In this document: piece after piece, positions 1 through 5,651 of the stretch
Position numbering within the stretch: position 1 is the first letter of the stretch
How the letters are laid out: each line of letters opens with the position of its first letter
Assembly (NCBI GenBank): GCA_002435875.1
Contig: DIVN01000238.1
Coordinates: 1 to 5,651, forward strand
Source: Anaerolineales bacterium UBA6131
GTDB taxonomy: Bacteria > Chloroflexota > Anaerolineae > UBA2200
Direction: 5' to 3'
DNA length: 5,651 bases
Made by a program: the position numbers and the translations under genes
Notes under the pieces: model-generated
Told to the model about the DNA's origin: nothing
The model's database searches: none
The model's input: only the letters and a program-made list of their open reading frames with translations

Positions 1-2
1 AG

Positions 3-2651
3 TTGCTGTGGGCCAAGACCAGCAGGGACGGTGCGAGCACGCACCCGCTGATCTATCATATGATCGATGTGGCACAGGTAGTGGCAGCACTGTGGGACAG
101 TGCGCTACCTGCCGCAACGCGACGCTACTTTGCAGGAGAACTGGGCATGGACCCTGCATGCGCCAGGCAATGGCTGGCGTTCCTGGGCGGCTCGCACGAT
201 CTCGGAAAAGCGTGTCCTGCCTTCCAAAGCCAACATGCGCCTAGCAAAGAGCTCTTGTCACAGCAAGGGCTGGCTTTCGATCCATCACGCGTTCCGGTCT
301 GGGTTCCACACGGCTGGGTTTCCGCCTACAGCTTGCGTAGACTTCTGCCTGAGCACTTCAGCATTTCGCCTTCTGTCGCGCGTCAGATGGCTCATGCGGT
401 TGCGGGACACCATGGCGTTTTCCCGAGTAGCTACGACCTCCAGAATCTGGTGCTGTCGGCGCGCGGTGGATCCAGTTGGGATGCCGTGCGTTCAGAGATG
501 TTGCAGCAACTCGGGGGTGTTCTGGGAACGAGCGATTTGCCTGCTTGGCCTGACAAGCAGTTGGACCATCCGGTGTTCTGGGTGCTCTTGGCCGGCCTGG
601 TCTCTTTCGCAGACTGGCTCGGGTCCATCGAGTCGCGCTTCTTCGGCCTATCGGCAAATGATCTGCCCACCTATGCTGATGCTGCCTATCAGCAAGCGAC
701 TACGGCGCTGTGTGAACTGGGTTGGACTGGTTGGTCGCCCCCCACAAAGCCCAGGAGTTTTCAGGATCTCTTTTGCCGCACTCCGAGGCCGATGCAAGAG
801 ACGGTCGTATCCGCGACCTCTCACCTGGCTCCACCCGCACTGGTCATCATTGAAGCTCCTACCGGTGAGGGCAAGACGGAAGCGGCACTCTACCTCGCGG
901 ATCACTGGCTGAGGACCGCGCAGCAGCGTGGAACGTATGTGGCCATGCCAACAATGGCTACCAGCAACCAGATGCTCAGACGCGTGCGCGATTTCCTGGA
1001 GCGACGATACGCGGGCGGACAGGCTGAGCTGTTCCTATTGCACGGAAATGCAGCCTGGTCCGATGACATGGAATCGCTCCGCCTAGCTGCGATCTCGGAT
1101 GAGCATTCCGCCACCGTTGTGGCCCATAGTTGGTTTTTGCCCCGCAAACGCAGCCTGTTGGCACCCTTTGCCGTAGGTACTGTTGACCAGACTCTCTTGA
1201 GCGTCTTGCAGACGAAGCACTTCTTTGTACGCTTGTTCGGCCTGAGCCACAAGACCATCATCTTTGACGAGATCCATGCCTACGACACCTATATGTCCTC
1301 CCTTTTCCAGCGGCTTCTGCGCTGGTTATCGGCAATGGATACTACCGTCGTCCTGCTGTCGGCCACACTGCCCGATAGCACGCGACGCGAGCTGATGCAA
1401 GCCTACACGGGACGGCCCTTCACTCACCCGGTTCACTATCCGGCCATCTCCTGGGCCACAGCGAATGCAGACGGTGTGCTACCGGTTCAGACCAGCCCGC
1501 TGTGTGCACGCAATCTGGACCTGAAGTGGGCTGATGGAGCGCCTCCTGCATTGGCCGAGTCCCTCCGCGCTCAACTGGTGGGAGGCGGCTGCGTTGCGGT
1601 GGTCTGCAACACGGTGGGCAGGGCACAAGAGATCTATCGCACCTTGGCGGAGGCCCACATAGTGCCGGATGATGATCTATACCTCTTTCATGCGCGGTTC
1701 CCCTTCCGCCAGAGACAGGAGATCGAGAACGCGATCCTGGAGCGCTTTGGTGACGCAGGGGGGTGCCGTCCACGCCAAGCGATTGTGGTTGCCACGCAGG
1801 TCATCGAGCAAAGCCTGGACCTGGACTTCGATCTCATGGTGAGCGACGTCGCGCCAGTTGACCTCGTGCTTCAGCGAGCGGGCCGGTTGCATCGCCATCA
1901 GCGCTCAAATCGCCCAGATGCCCTGCGCCGTCCCTGTCTGTGGCTCGCGCGCCCTGAGCAGCGCGATGGCATTCCACAGTGGGGCAGCGATGCCTTCGTC
2001 TATGAGCCTTATGTCTTGGGTCGCTCGTACCTCGCGCTTTGCGATCGCGCGCAGATCGCCATACCGGGCGACGTTCAAGCGCTCATCGCATTCGTCTATG
2101 ATGAAGCCGAAGTGGCTGGCGACTCGATAATCCAGAACCAGGCGCTGCGCCATGTGCTCGATCGGGACCGCACCAGGATGATGGAGCACAGGGACCAGGA
2201 TCAGTACAAAGCACTCAAGAACATGATCCCTTCGCCCGATGATGAGGACATCCTGAGCGCCACCAATCGACAACTGGACGAGGATAACCCCGAGTTGCAC
2301 GAGGCTTGGCGTGCGCTGACCCGCCTTGCCCAACCCAACGTGACGCTGATCTGCCTCCACGAGCAGGATGGTCAGGTGGCGTTGGATGCGGATGGCCAAA
2401 TACCCGTTGACCTCACGCGACCGCCGGACGGGGAGATGGCCAAAGCTCTCGCCCAGAGAGCCGTGACGGTATCCAACTATCAAGTGGTACGGCATTTCCT
2501 GGCGCACGGGCCGCCAGAGGGCTGGCGTGAACACGCAATGCTGCGCTACAATCGCGCGGCCATATTTCGGCAAGGGAAGTGCGACGTGGGAGACAACAAA
2601 CTCGTATTGGACTCCAGACTGGGACTGCTCGTAGAAAGAGAAGAGGGATGA
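3..2651 (+). CDS. cas3: Cas3, type I-E CRISPR nuclease-helicase (5' end at or beyond window edge)
   Basis: This is the effector of type I-E interference. Cascade recruits it to an R-loop, where its HD domain nicks the displaced strand and its SF2 helicase reels in and degrades DNA 3'-to-5' using ATP. From the TTG at 3 the product is 882 residues, close to E. coli Cas3 (about 888). HD metal ligands are visible: H19 (YHMIDV), H65-D66 (GGSHDLGK), H103 (VPHG), H136-H137 (AGHHG) and D204 (SFADW). The helicase shows a Q motif around Q265 (PRPMQ), Walker A APTGEGKTE at 285-293, the Walker B form DEIH at 422-425, SATLP at 453-457, motif V VATQVIEQSLDLD at 596-608 and motif VI QRAGRLHRH at 624-632. 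An acidic linker (about 744-766) leads to the Cas3 C-terminal domain, ending in a typical LVLDSRLGLLVE. Known Cas3 proteins carry some residues before the WAK motif, and only two bases precede the TTG. The true start may therefore lie upstream, and TTG may be an internal Leu codon. No frameshift is seen. The stop overlaps the cas8e start. Confidence 0.97.
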   Translation: MLWAKTSRDGASTHPLIYHMIDVAQVVAALWDSALPAATRRYFAGELGMDPACARQWLAFLGGSHDLGKACPAFQSQHAPSKELLSQQGLAFDPSRVPVWVPHGWVSAYSLRRLLPEHFSISPSVARQMAHAVAGHHGVFPSSYDLQNLVLSARGGSSWDAVRSEMLQQLGGVLGTSDLPAWPDKQLDHPVFWVLLAGLVSFADWLGSIESRFFGLSANDLPTYADAAYQQATTALCELGWTGWSPPTKPRSFQDLFCRTPRPMQETVVSATSHLAPPALVIIEAPTGEGKTEAALYLADHWLRTAQQRGTYVAMPTMATSNQMLRRVRDFLERRYAGGQAELFLLHGNAAWSDDMESLRLAAISDEHSATVVAHSWFLPRKRSLLAPFAVGTVDQTLLSVLQTKHFFVRLFGLSHKTIIFDEIHAYDTYMSSLFQRLLRWLSAMDTTVVLLSATLPDSTRRELMQAYTGRPFTHPVHYPAISWATANADGVLPVQTSPLCARNLDLKWADGAPPALAESLRAQLVGGGCVAVVCNTVGRAQEIYRTLAEAHIVPDDDLYLFHARFPFRQRQEIENAILERFGDAGGCRPRQAIVVATQVIEQSLDLDFDLMVSDVAPVDLVLQRAGRLHRHQRSNRPDALRRPCLWLARPEQRDGIPQWGSDAFVYEPYVLGRSYLALCDRAQIAIPGDVQALIAFVYDEAEVAGDSIIQNQALRHVLDRDRTRMMEHRDQDQYKALKNMIPSPDDEDILSATNRQLDEDNPELHEAWRALTRLAQPNVTLICLHEQDGQVALDADGQIPVDLTRPPDGEMAKALAQRAVTVSNYQVVRHFLAHGPPEGWREHAMLRYNRAAIFRQGKCDVGDNKLVLDSRLGLLVEREEG
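2640..2647 (+). promoter_or_regulatory. Ribosome binding site for cas8e, inside the cas3 3' end
   Basis: The purine run GAAGAGGG lies in the last codons of cas3. It is followed directly by ATGATGA, which holds two candidate ATGs (2648 and 2651) and the cas3 TGA stop (2649-2651). The spacing to 2648 is almost zero, but the AGAGG core ends about 4 bases before 2651, so the second ATG fits better. The arrangement suggests that ribosomes ending cas3 restart on cas8e. Confidence 0.6.
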
Positions 2652-4186
2652 TGAGCATTCGCTTCAACCTGTGTGACGAACCCTGGCTGCCTTGTGTTCG
2701 CATCGACGGGCAGGTCGTGACCCTGGGGCTTGACGATACCCTGGCTCAGGCCTACCTGCTGCGTGAGCTACAAGGTGAGACGCCGCTGGAGACCGCCGCA
2801 CTACACCGCTTGCTTCTGGCGATTCTCCATCGCGTCTTCGGCCCTGATAGCCGTCGTGCTTGGGCTGCACTCTGGCAGCGAGGGGCCTGGGACGTAGCGG
2901 CCGTACGGGCATACCTAGAACGGTGGAGGGAACGCTTCGACCTGTTCGATGACGCCTATCCGTTCTACCAGACGGCCAACACGGAAGCAGAGATCAAACC
3001 CATCAACAAGCTGGCTGTGTCCCTGGCCTACAATAATGCTACGCTCTTTGAGCACCAGATGGAGGATGGAAGACTGAGCATACCGCCAGGGCGCGCAGCC
3101 CGTTGGCTCGTCACGTTCCAGAGCAGTGGCATCGGCACAGGGCCGCCATTCAACCCCTATCCGGCAGGTCCGCTGGTCAACACGATGATCGTTATGCCTC
3201 AAGGGCAGACGCTGTTCGAGACGCTTATGCTCAACCTGCTAGAATACCACGATGACCGACCGATCCCATCTGGTCCCGATGACCGGCCCATATGGGAACT
3301 TGACCGGAATCCCTATCCGCCTTCGCCCACTACGTTCTATAGACCCGGTTACCTGGCCTATCTGACGTGGCAGTGCCGCACCATCCGCTTGCTGCCACAT
3401 TTGCAGGATGGCGATATCTCCGTGCGGGAATGCCACCTGGCACAGGGATCGCGCTGGGATTCGGCGCTCATCGAGGATCCAATGAAGGTGTACGTTCGAG
3501 ATGAGAAGAGAGGCACCTGGCCGCTTCGCCTGAGAGAAGACAGGGCCTTGTGGAGGGATTCCCACGCCCTGTTTCGCATTCGGGACCAGAGCGTCCGCCC
3601 CCCCTTGGCCTTTCTGTCGATGGCCGAGCATATGGACCGGGGCACCTTGCGCCATGACCAAGTCTGCAACTATGTCGTGCTGGGGCTTTCCAACGACAAC
3701 GCGAGCCTCAACTTCTACAGGCAGGAGCGCATGCCGCTCCCCTTGGCCTATCTTTCAGAAGATGAGCAAGGAGATCTGTTGCGCGACTCGCTCTTTAAGG
3801 CATTGCAGGCTGCCGAGGATGCCGGCAAGGCACTGCGCGAGGCGGGGCGAGACCTAGCCAAGTGGGTCGTCTCGCCTGCGGATAAGAGTAAAGCATATGC
3901 TCAGGATGTCAAGATGGTCCTCGGGCAACTGCGCATTGAGAGCGGTTACTGGCCCCTGTTGGAGGTAGCGTTCCGCCGCTTTATTCGAGAGCTGCCCGTG
4001 AGGGGACAGCCCGCTTTGGACGAATGGCTGGATACAGTGCTCCGCGTGGCACGGCGCGCTTTTCAGGAAGCCGCAGAGGCCGTCAGCGATCCGATCCGCG
4101 GCTTGAAGGCGGCAACCCTGGCCCGTGGTACGCTGGAGCGTTTCTTGGCAAAGGCCATTGGAGGAAAGGAAGGACAAGATGAGTGA
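2651..4186 (+). CDS. casA: Cas8e (CasA/Cse1), Cascade large subunit, PAM recognition
   Basis: This is the large subunit of type I-E Cascade. It sits at the crRNA 5' end, reads the PAM, starts duplex opening and docks Cas3. The product is 511 residues from the ATG at 2651 (512 from 2648); E. coli CasA is about 502. Family marks are the start FNLCDEPWLPC (5-15), FDLFDDAYPFYQ (96-107), AGPLVNTM around 172-179, a YLTWQCRTIRLLP block (237-249), DPMKVYVRDEKRG with WPLRL and RALWRD (276-303), GLSNDNAS (345-352) and a C-terminal four-helix bundle (about 372-503) ending in ARGTLERFLAKA. The frame stays open upstream to a GTG at 2579. That extension (RRGRQQTRIG...) lies within cas3 and has no family character, so it was not used. 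Two features are unusual. The E. coli zinc-binding cysteine pairs are absent; only C8, C15, C242, C261 and C339 remain, none as CxxC. Asparagine 350 also stands where E. coli has the glutamine wedge. DDRPI is duplicated at 201-205 and 210-214. The gene overlaps cas3 by 1 base (4 from the 2648 start) and cse2 by 8 bases. Confidence 0.96.
   Translation: MSIRFNLCDEPWLPCVRIDGQVVTLGLDDTLAQAYLLRELQGETPLETAALHRLLLAILHRVFGPDSRRAWAALWQRGAWDVAAVRAYLERWRERFDLFDDAYPFYQTANTEAEIKPINKLAVSLAYNNATLFEHQMEDGRLSIPPGRAARWLVTFQSSGIGTGPPFNPYPAGPLVNTMIVMPQGQTLFETLMLNLLEYHDDRPIPSGPDDRPIWELDRNPYPPSPTTFYRPGYLAYLTWQCRTIRLLPHLQDGDISVRECHLAQGSRWDSALIEDPMKVYVRDEKRGTWPLRLREDRALWRDSHALFRIRDQSVRPPLAFLSMAEHMDRGTLRHDQVCNYVVLGLSNDNASLNFYRQERMPLPLAYLSEDEQGDLLRDSLFKALQAAEDAGKALREAGRDLAKWVVSPADKSKAYAQDVKMVLGQLRIESGYWPLLEVAFRRFIRELPVRGQPALDEWLDTVLRVARRAFQEAAEAVSDPIRGLKAATLARGTLERFLAKAIGGKEGQDE
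4160..4174 (+). promoter_or_regulatory. Ribosome binding site for cse2, inside the cas8e 3' end
   Basis: The run GGAGGAAAGGAAGGA is unusually rich in Shine-Dalgarno-like sequence. The last AAGGA (4170-4174) is 4 bases from the ATG at 4179, and the first GGAGG (4160-4164) is 14 bases away. It decides the cse2 start at 4179 over the ATG at 4125, whose extension (VRWSVSWQRP...) is out-of-frame cas8e sequence with no Cse2 resemblance. Confidence 0.75.
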
Positions 4187-4667
4187 AATGCATCCTTTTA
4201 TCGGCTACCTATCGAACCTGCGCGAGGACCGTGGCGCGCTGGCCGCACTCCGGCGCGGCCTGGGGCAGCCACCTGGAACCGTGGCCAGTATGTACCCTTA
4301 TGTAGTCCGTTGGCTTCCCAAGAAAGGCCATGCCTGGCAGGAGGCGGCGTACTACATGGTAGCAGCGCTCTTTGCCTATCACCCGGCAGCAGGTGGAGTT
4401 GGGAACATGGGCGATCACTTTGCCCGCGTGCGAGACCCCAAAGGCGACAACACCGCCGTCGAGCGCCGCTTCACGCTGTTGCTGGCGGCCCATCCCGACG
4501 ACCTGGCTTTCTACTTGCGGCAGGCCGTCAGCTTCTTGAGGTCCAGAGAGGTGCCCGTCAACTGGGCACAGCTCCTGACTGATATCCTAGCCTGGGATCA
4601 CCCCGACCGCTATGTACAACAGCAATGGGCGCGCTCCTTTTGGGGACGCTCCCGCCAAAACGACTGA
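4179..4667 (+). CDS. casB: Cse2 (CasB), Cascade small subunit
   Basis: This is the small alpha-helical subunit of type I-E Cascade. Two copies form the inner belly of the complex, linking Cas8e to the Cas6e head and holding the R-loop and displaced strand. The product is 162 residues, matching E. coli CasB (160). Family features are RGALAALRRGLG (18-29), a YP..W segment (39-45), the helix with AALFAYHP (62-69), GNMGDHFARV (75-84), VERRFTLLLAAHPDDL (94-109) and the C-terminal block VPVNWAQLLTDILAWD (125-140) followed by VQQQWARSFWG. Arginines 25 and 26 and lysines 48 and 49 are candidates for nucleic-acid contact, by family analogy. The start at 4179 is chosen from the strong upstream Shine-Dalgarno sequence and the length match. 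It overlaps the end of cas8e by 8 bases (ATGAGTGA), implying coupled translation. An 11-base gap separates it from cas7e. No transmembrane segment or signal peptide is seen; the complex is cytoplasmic. Confidence 0.96.
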   Translation: MSEMHPFIGYLSNLREDRGALAALRRGLGQPPGTVASMYPYVVRWLPKKGHAWQEAAYYMVAALFAYHPAAGGVGNMGDHFARVRDPKGDNTAVERRFTLLLAAHPDDLAFYLRQAVSFLRSREVPVNWAQLLTDILAWDHPDRYVQQQWARSFWGRSRQND

Positions 4668-4673
4668 GGAGGA
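4666..4673 (+). promoter_or_regulatory. Strong ribosome binding site for cas7e
   Basis: GAGGAGGA begins within the cse2 TGA stop and ends 5 bases before the ATG at 4679. It is the best Shine-Dalgarno match in the window. A strong site here fits the known Cascade stoichiometry, in which six Cas7 copies are needed for one Cas8e and two Cse2; that functional link is inference. Confidence 0.8.
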
Positions 4674-4678
4674 ACAAG

Positions 4679-5651
4679 ATGTTTGTCGAATTGCACATGA
4701 TTCAGAGCTTCAGCCCAGCCAACCTGAACCGGGACGACACCAATAACCCCAAGGACTGCGAGTTTGGAGGCGTACGCCGCGCTCGCATCTCCTCGCAATG
4801 TCTTAAGCGCGCCATCCGCCAGGCTCCCGCTTTTGCTGAGGCCACGCAAGTGGACTTGGGCACGCGCACCAAATGGCTCATTCGACTTTTGCAGGGGCGC
4901 CTAACCGAAGCGGGCAAGGGCATTGAAGAAGCGAAAGCGGCCTTGACAGCCTTTGTGCCCGCCTTGGCCAGCAAGCTGGACAAGGATGGCCAGCGCACGG
5001 CGGTGCTGCTGTACCTGAGTGGTGAGGAGATCGCACAGATGACCGGGGCCTTGCTGGAAAACTGGGCAGAACTGGTTGACAGCAAGACACAAAAGAGCGC
5101 TGCGGAGCGCCTGTCCACGGCCCTGGTCAAGGCGTTCAGGGGCCAAACCAGCGCGCCGGACATTGCCCTCTTTGGCCGCATGTTGGCGGAACAGCCCGAG
5201 CTGAACCTAGAGGCCGCCTGCCAGGTGGCCCACGCCATCTCTACCCACAGAGTGACCATGGAGATGGACTTTTTCACGGCAGTAGACGACCTGCAAGAGA
5301 GTGCAGAGCCCGGCGCCGGGATGATGGGTTTTACCGGCTTCAATAGCGCCTGCTTTTACCGCTACGCTCGCATAGACTGGGGGCAGCTCGTACGCAACCT
5401 GAATGGCGACGCGGCGCTGGCTGCTCGCGCTGTGAAGGGCTTTCTCCGTGCTTCTGTGTTGGCACTGCCCACCGGCAAGCAAAACGCCTTTGCCGCCCAG
5501 AATCCGCCCAGCCTGCTGCTCGGCGTAGTGCGCAGCGATGGCATGGGCTGGTCGCTGGCCAACGCCTTTGAGCGCCCACTGCGACCCCGACGCGATTCCG
5601 GGCTGGTGGAGCCTTCCGTGGAGGCGCTGAGCGCCTACTGGGAACGCCTGA
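4679..5651 (+). CDS. cas7e: Cas7e (CasC/Cse4), Cascade backbone subunit (3' end cut by window)
   Basis: This RAMP-fold protein polymerises in six copies along the crRNA to form the Cascade backbone, and its thumbs kink the guide at regular intervals. The reading frame from the ATG at 4679 is open to the last base, giving 324 residues plus one base. E. coli CasC has about 363, so roughly 40-60 C-terminal residues are probably missing. Strong family motifs are LNRDD (16-20), FGGVRRARISSQCLKRA (29-45), DIALFGRM (161-168), VAHAISTH (183-190), DFFTAVDDLQE (197-207), FNSACFYRYA (221-230), LPTGKQNAFAAQNPP (263-277), SLANAFERP (292-300) and AYWERL at the right edge, matching the E. coli QYWDRV region. 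The stretch from about 50 to 155 is the more variable helical (thumb/finger) part. A clear Shine-Dalgarno sequence supports this start. cas5e would be expected next. No frameshift or internal stop was found on reading the frame through. Confidence 0.97.
   Translation, partial: MFVELHMIQSFSPANLNRDDTNNPKDCEFGGVRRARISSQCLKRAIRQAPAFAEATQVDLGTRTKWLIRLLQGRLTEAGKGIEEAKAALTAFVPALASKLDKDGQRTAVLLYLSGEEIAQMTGALLENWAELVDSKTQKSAAERLSTALVKAFRGQTSAPDIALFGRMLAEQPELNLEAACQVAHAISTHRVTMEMDFFTAVDDLQESAEPGAGMMGFTGFNSACFYRYARIDWGQLVRNLNGDAALAARAVKGFLRASVLALPTGKQNAFAAQNPPSLLLGVVRSDGMGWSLANAFERPLRPRRDSGLVEPSVEALSAYWERL

Noticed and set aside
100..912. Open frame of 270 codons on the plus strand in an alternative cas3 frame
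   Set aside because: It overlaps the HD domain of cas3, whose frame holds all catalytic residues. Its Ser/Arg/Cys/Trp-rich product looks like an out-of-frame translation.
1905..2573. Open frame of 222 codons on the minus strand under the cas3 3' end
   Set aside because: It is fully antisense to the conserved Cas3 C-terminal part. Its product shows no domain, and such frames are common opposite high-G+C coding sequence.
2579..2650. N-terminal extension of cas8e to a GTG start, or a programmed frameshift fusing Cas3 to Cas8e
   Set aside because: The extension is basic low-information sequence lying within cas3 codons, and no convincing slippery heptamer is visible. The ATGATGA overlap explains the junction.
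5309..5320. Perfect 12-base palindrome CCCGGCGCCGGG
   Set aside because: It lies within Cas7e codons (around the PGAG residues). It has no loop, no T-run and no partner copy, so it is neither a terminator nor a supported operator.
4702..5343. Open frame of 213 codons on the minus strand under cas7e
   Set aside because: It is antisense to well-conserved Cas7e motifs. The Ser/Ala/Arg-rich product resembles no family, so it is a shadow frame.
1..5651. CRISPR repeats, Cas1/Cas2 or an unusual accessory gene
   Set aside because: No regularly spaced direct repeats were seen, and the whole window is accounted for by cas3, cas8e, cse2 and cas7e. The adaptation genes and the array would have to lie outside it.

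Overview
This window is the front half of a type I-E (E. coli/Cascade-type) CRISPR-Cas operon. Four genes lie on the + strand and are packed end to end: cas3 (nuclease-helicase, 5' end at or just beyond the window edge), cas8e (casA/cse1), cse2 (casB) and cas7e (casC/cse4, cut by the right edge). Essentially every base is coding. The only intergenic gap is 11 bases, so there is no gene-free stretch to describe. I saw no promoter, terminator, tRNA, insertion sequence or CRISPR repeat.

Layout: cas3 fills 3-2651. Its stop overlaps the double ATG of cas8e (2651-4186, or from 2648). cse2 (4179-4667) starts 8 bases before the end of cas8e. cas7e starts at 4679 behind a strong Shine-Dalgarno sequence and is still open at 5651. 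The overlaps, and ribosome-binding sites lying inside the preceding genes, point to one polycistronic message with translational coupling. By family gene order, cas5e, cas6e, cas1, cas2 and the repeat array would be expected downstream, but none of them is in the window.

How the parts work together (known for the family): Cas7e subunits form the crRNA backbone of Cascade, two Cse2 subunits form the inner belly, and Cas8e sits at the foot, where it reads the PAM. After R-loop formation Cas8e recruits Cas3, which nicks, unwinds and degrades the target DNA. All recognisable catalytic motifs of Cas3 are intact here, so the visible part of the system looks functional.

Organism: a bacterium with moderately high G+C (by eye, somewhat under 60%). 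The Cas8e lacks the zinc-cysteine clusters of the E. coli protein and has the 'DPM...RDEK.G..PLRL...RALWRD' style that I associate with Gram-positive and Chloroflexota-like lineages. This placement is weak inference. I found no undescribed system. The most specific oddities are an asparagine where the E. coli Cas8e has its PAM-sensing glutamine wedge, the missing zinc site, and a small in-frame duplication in Cas8e.
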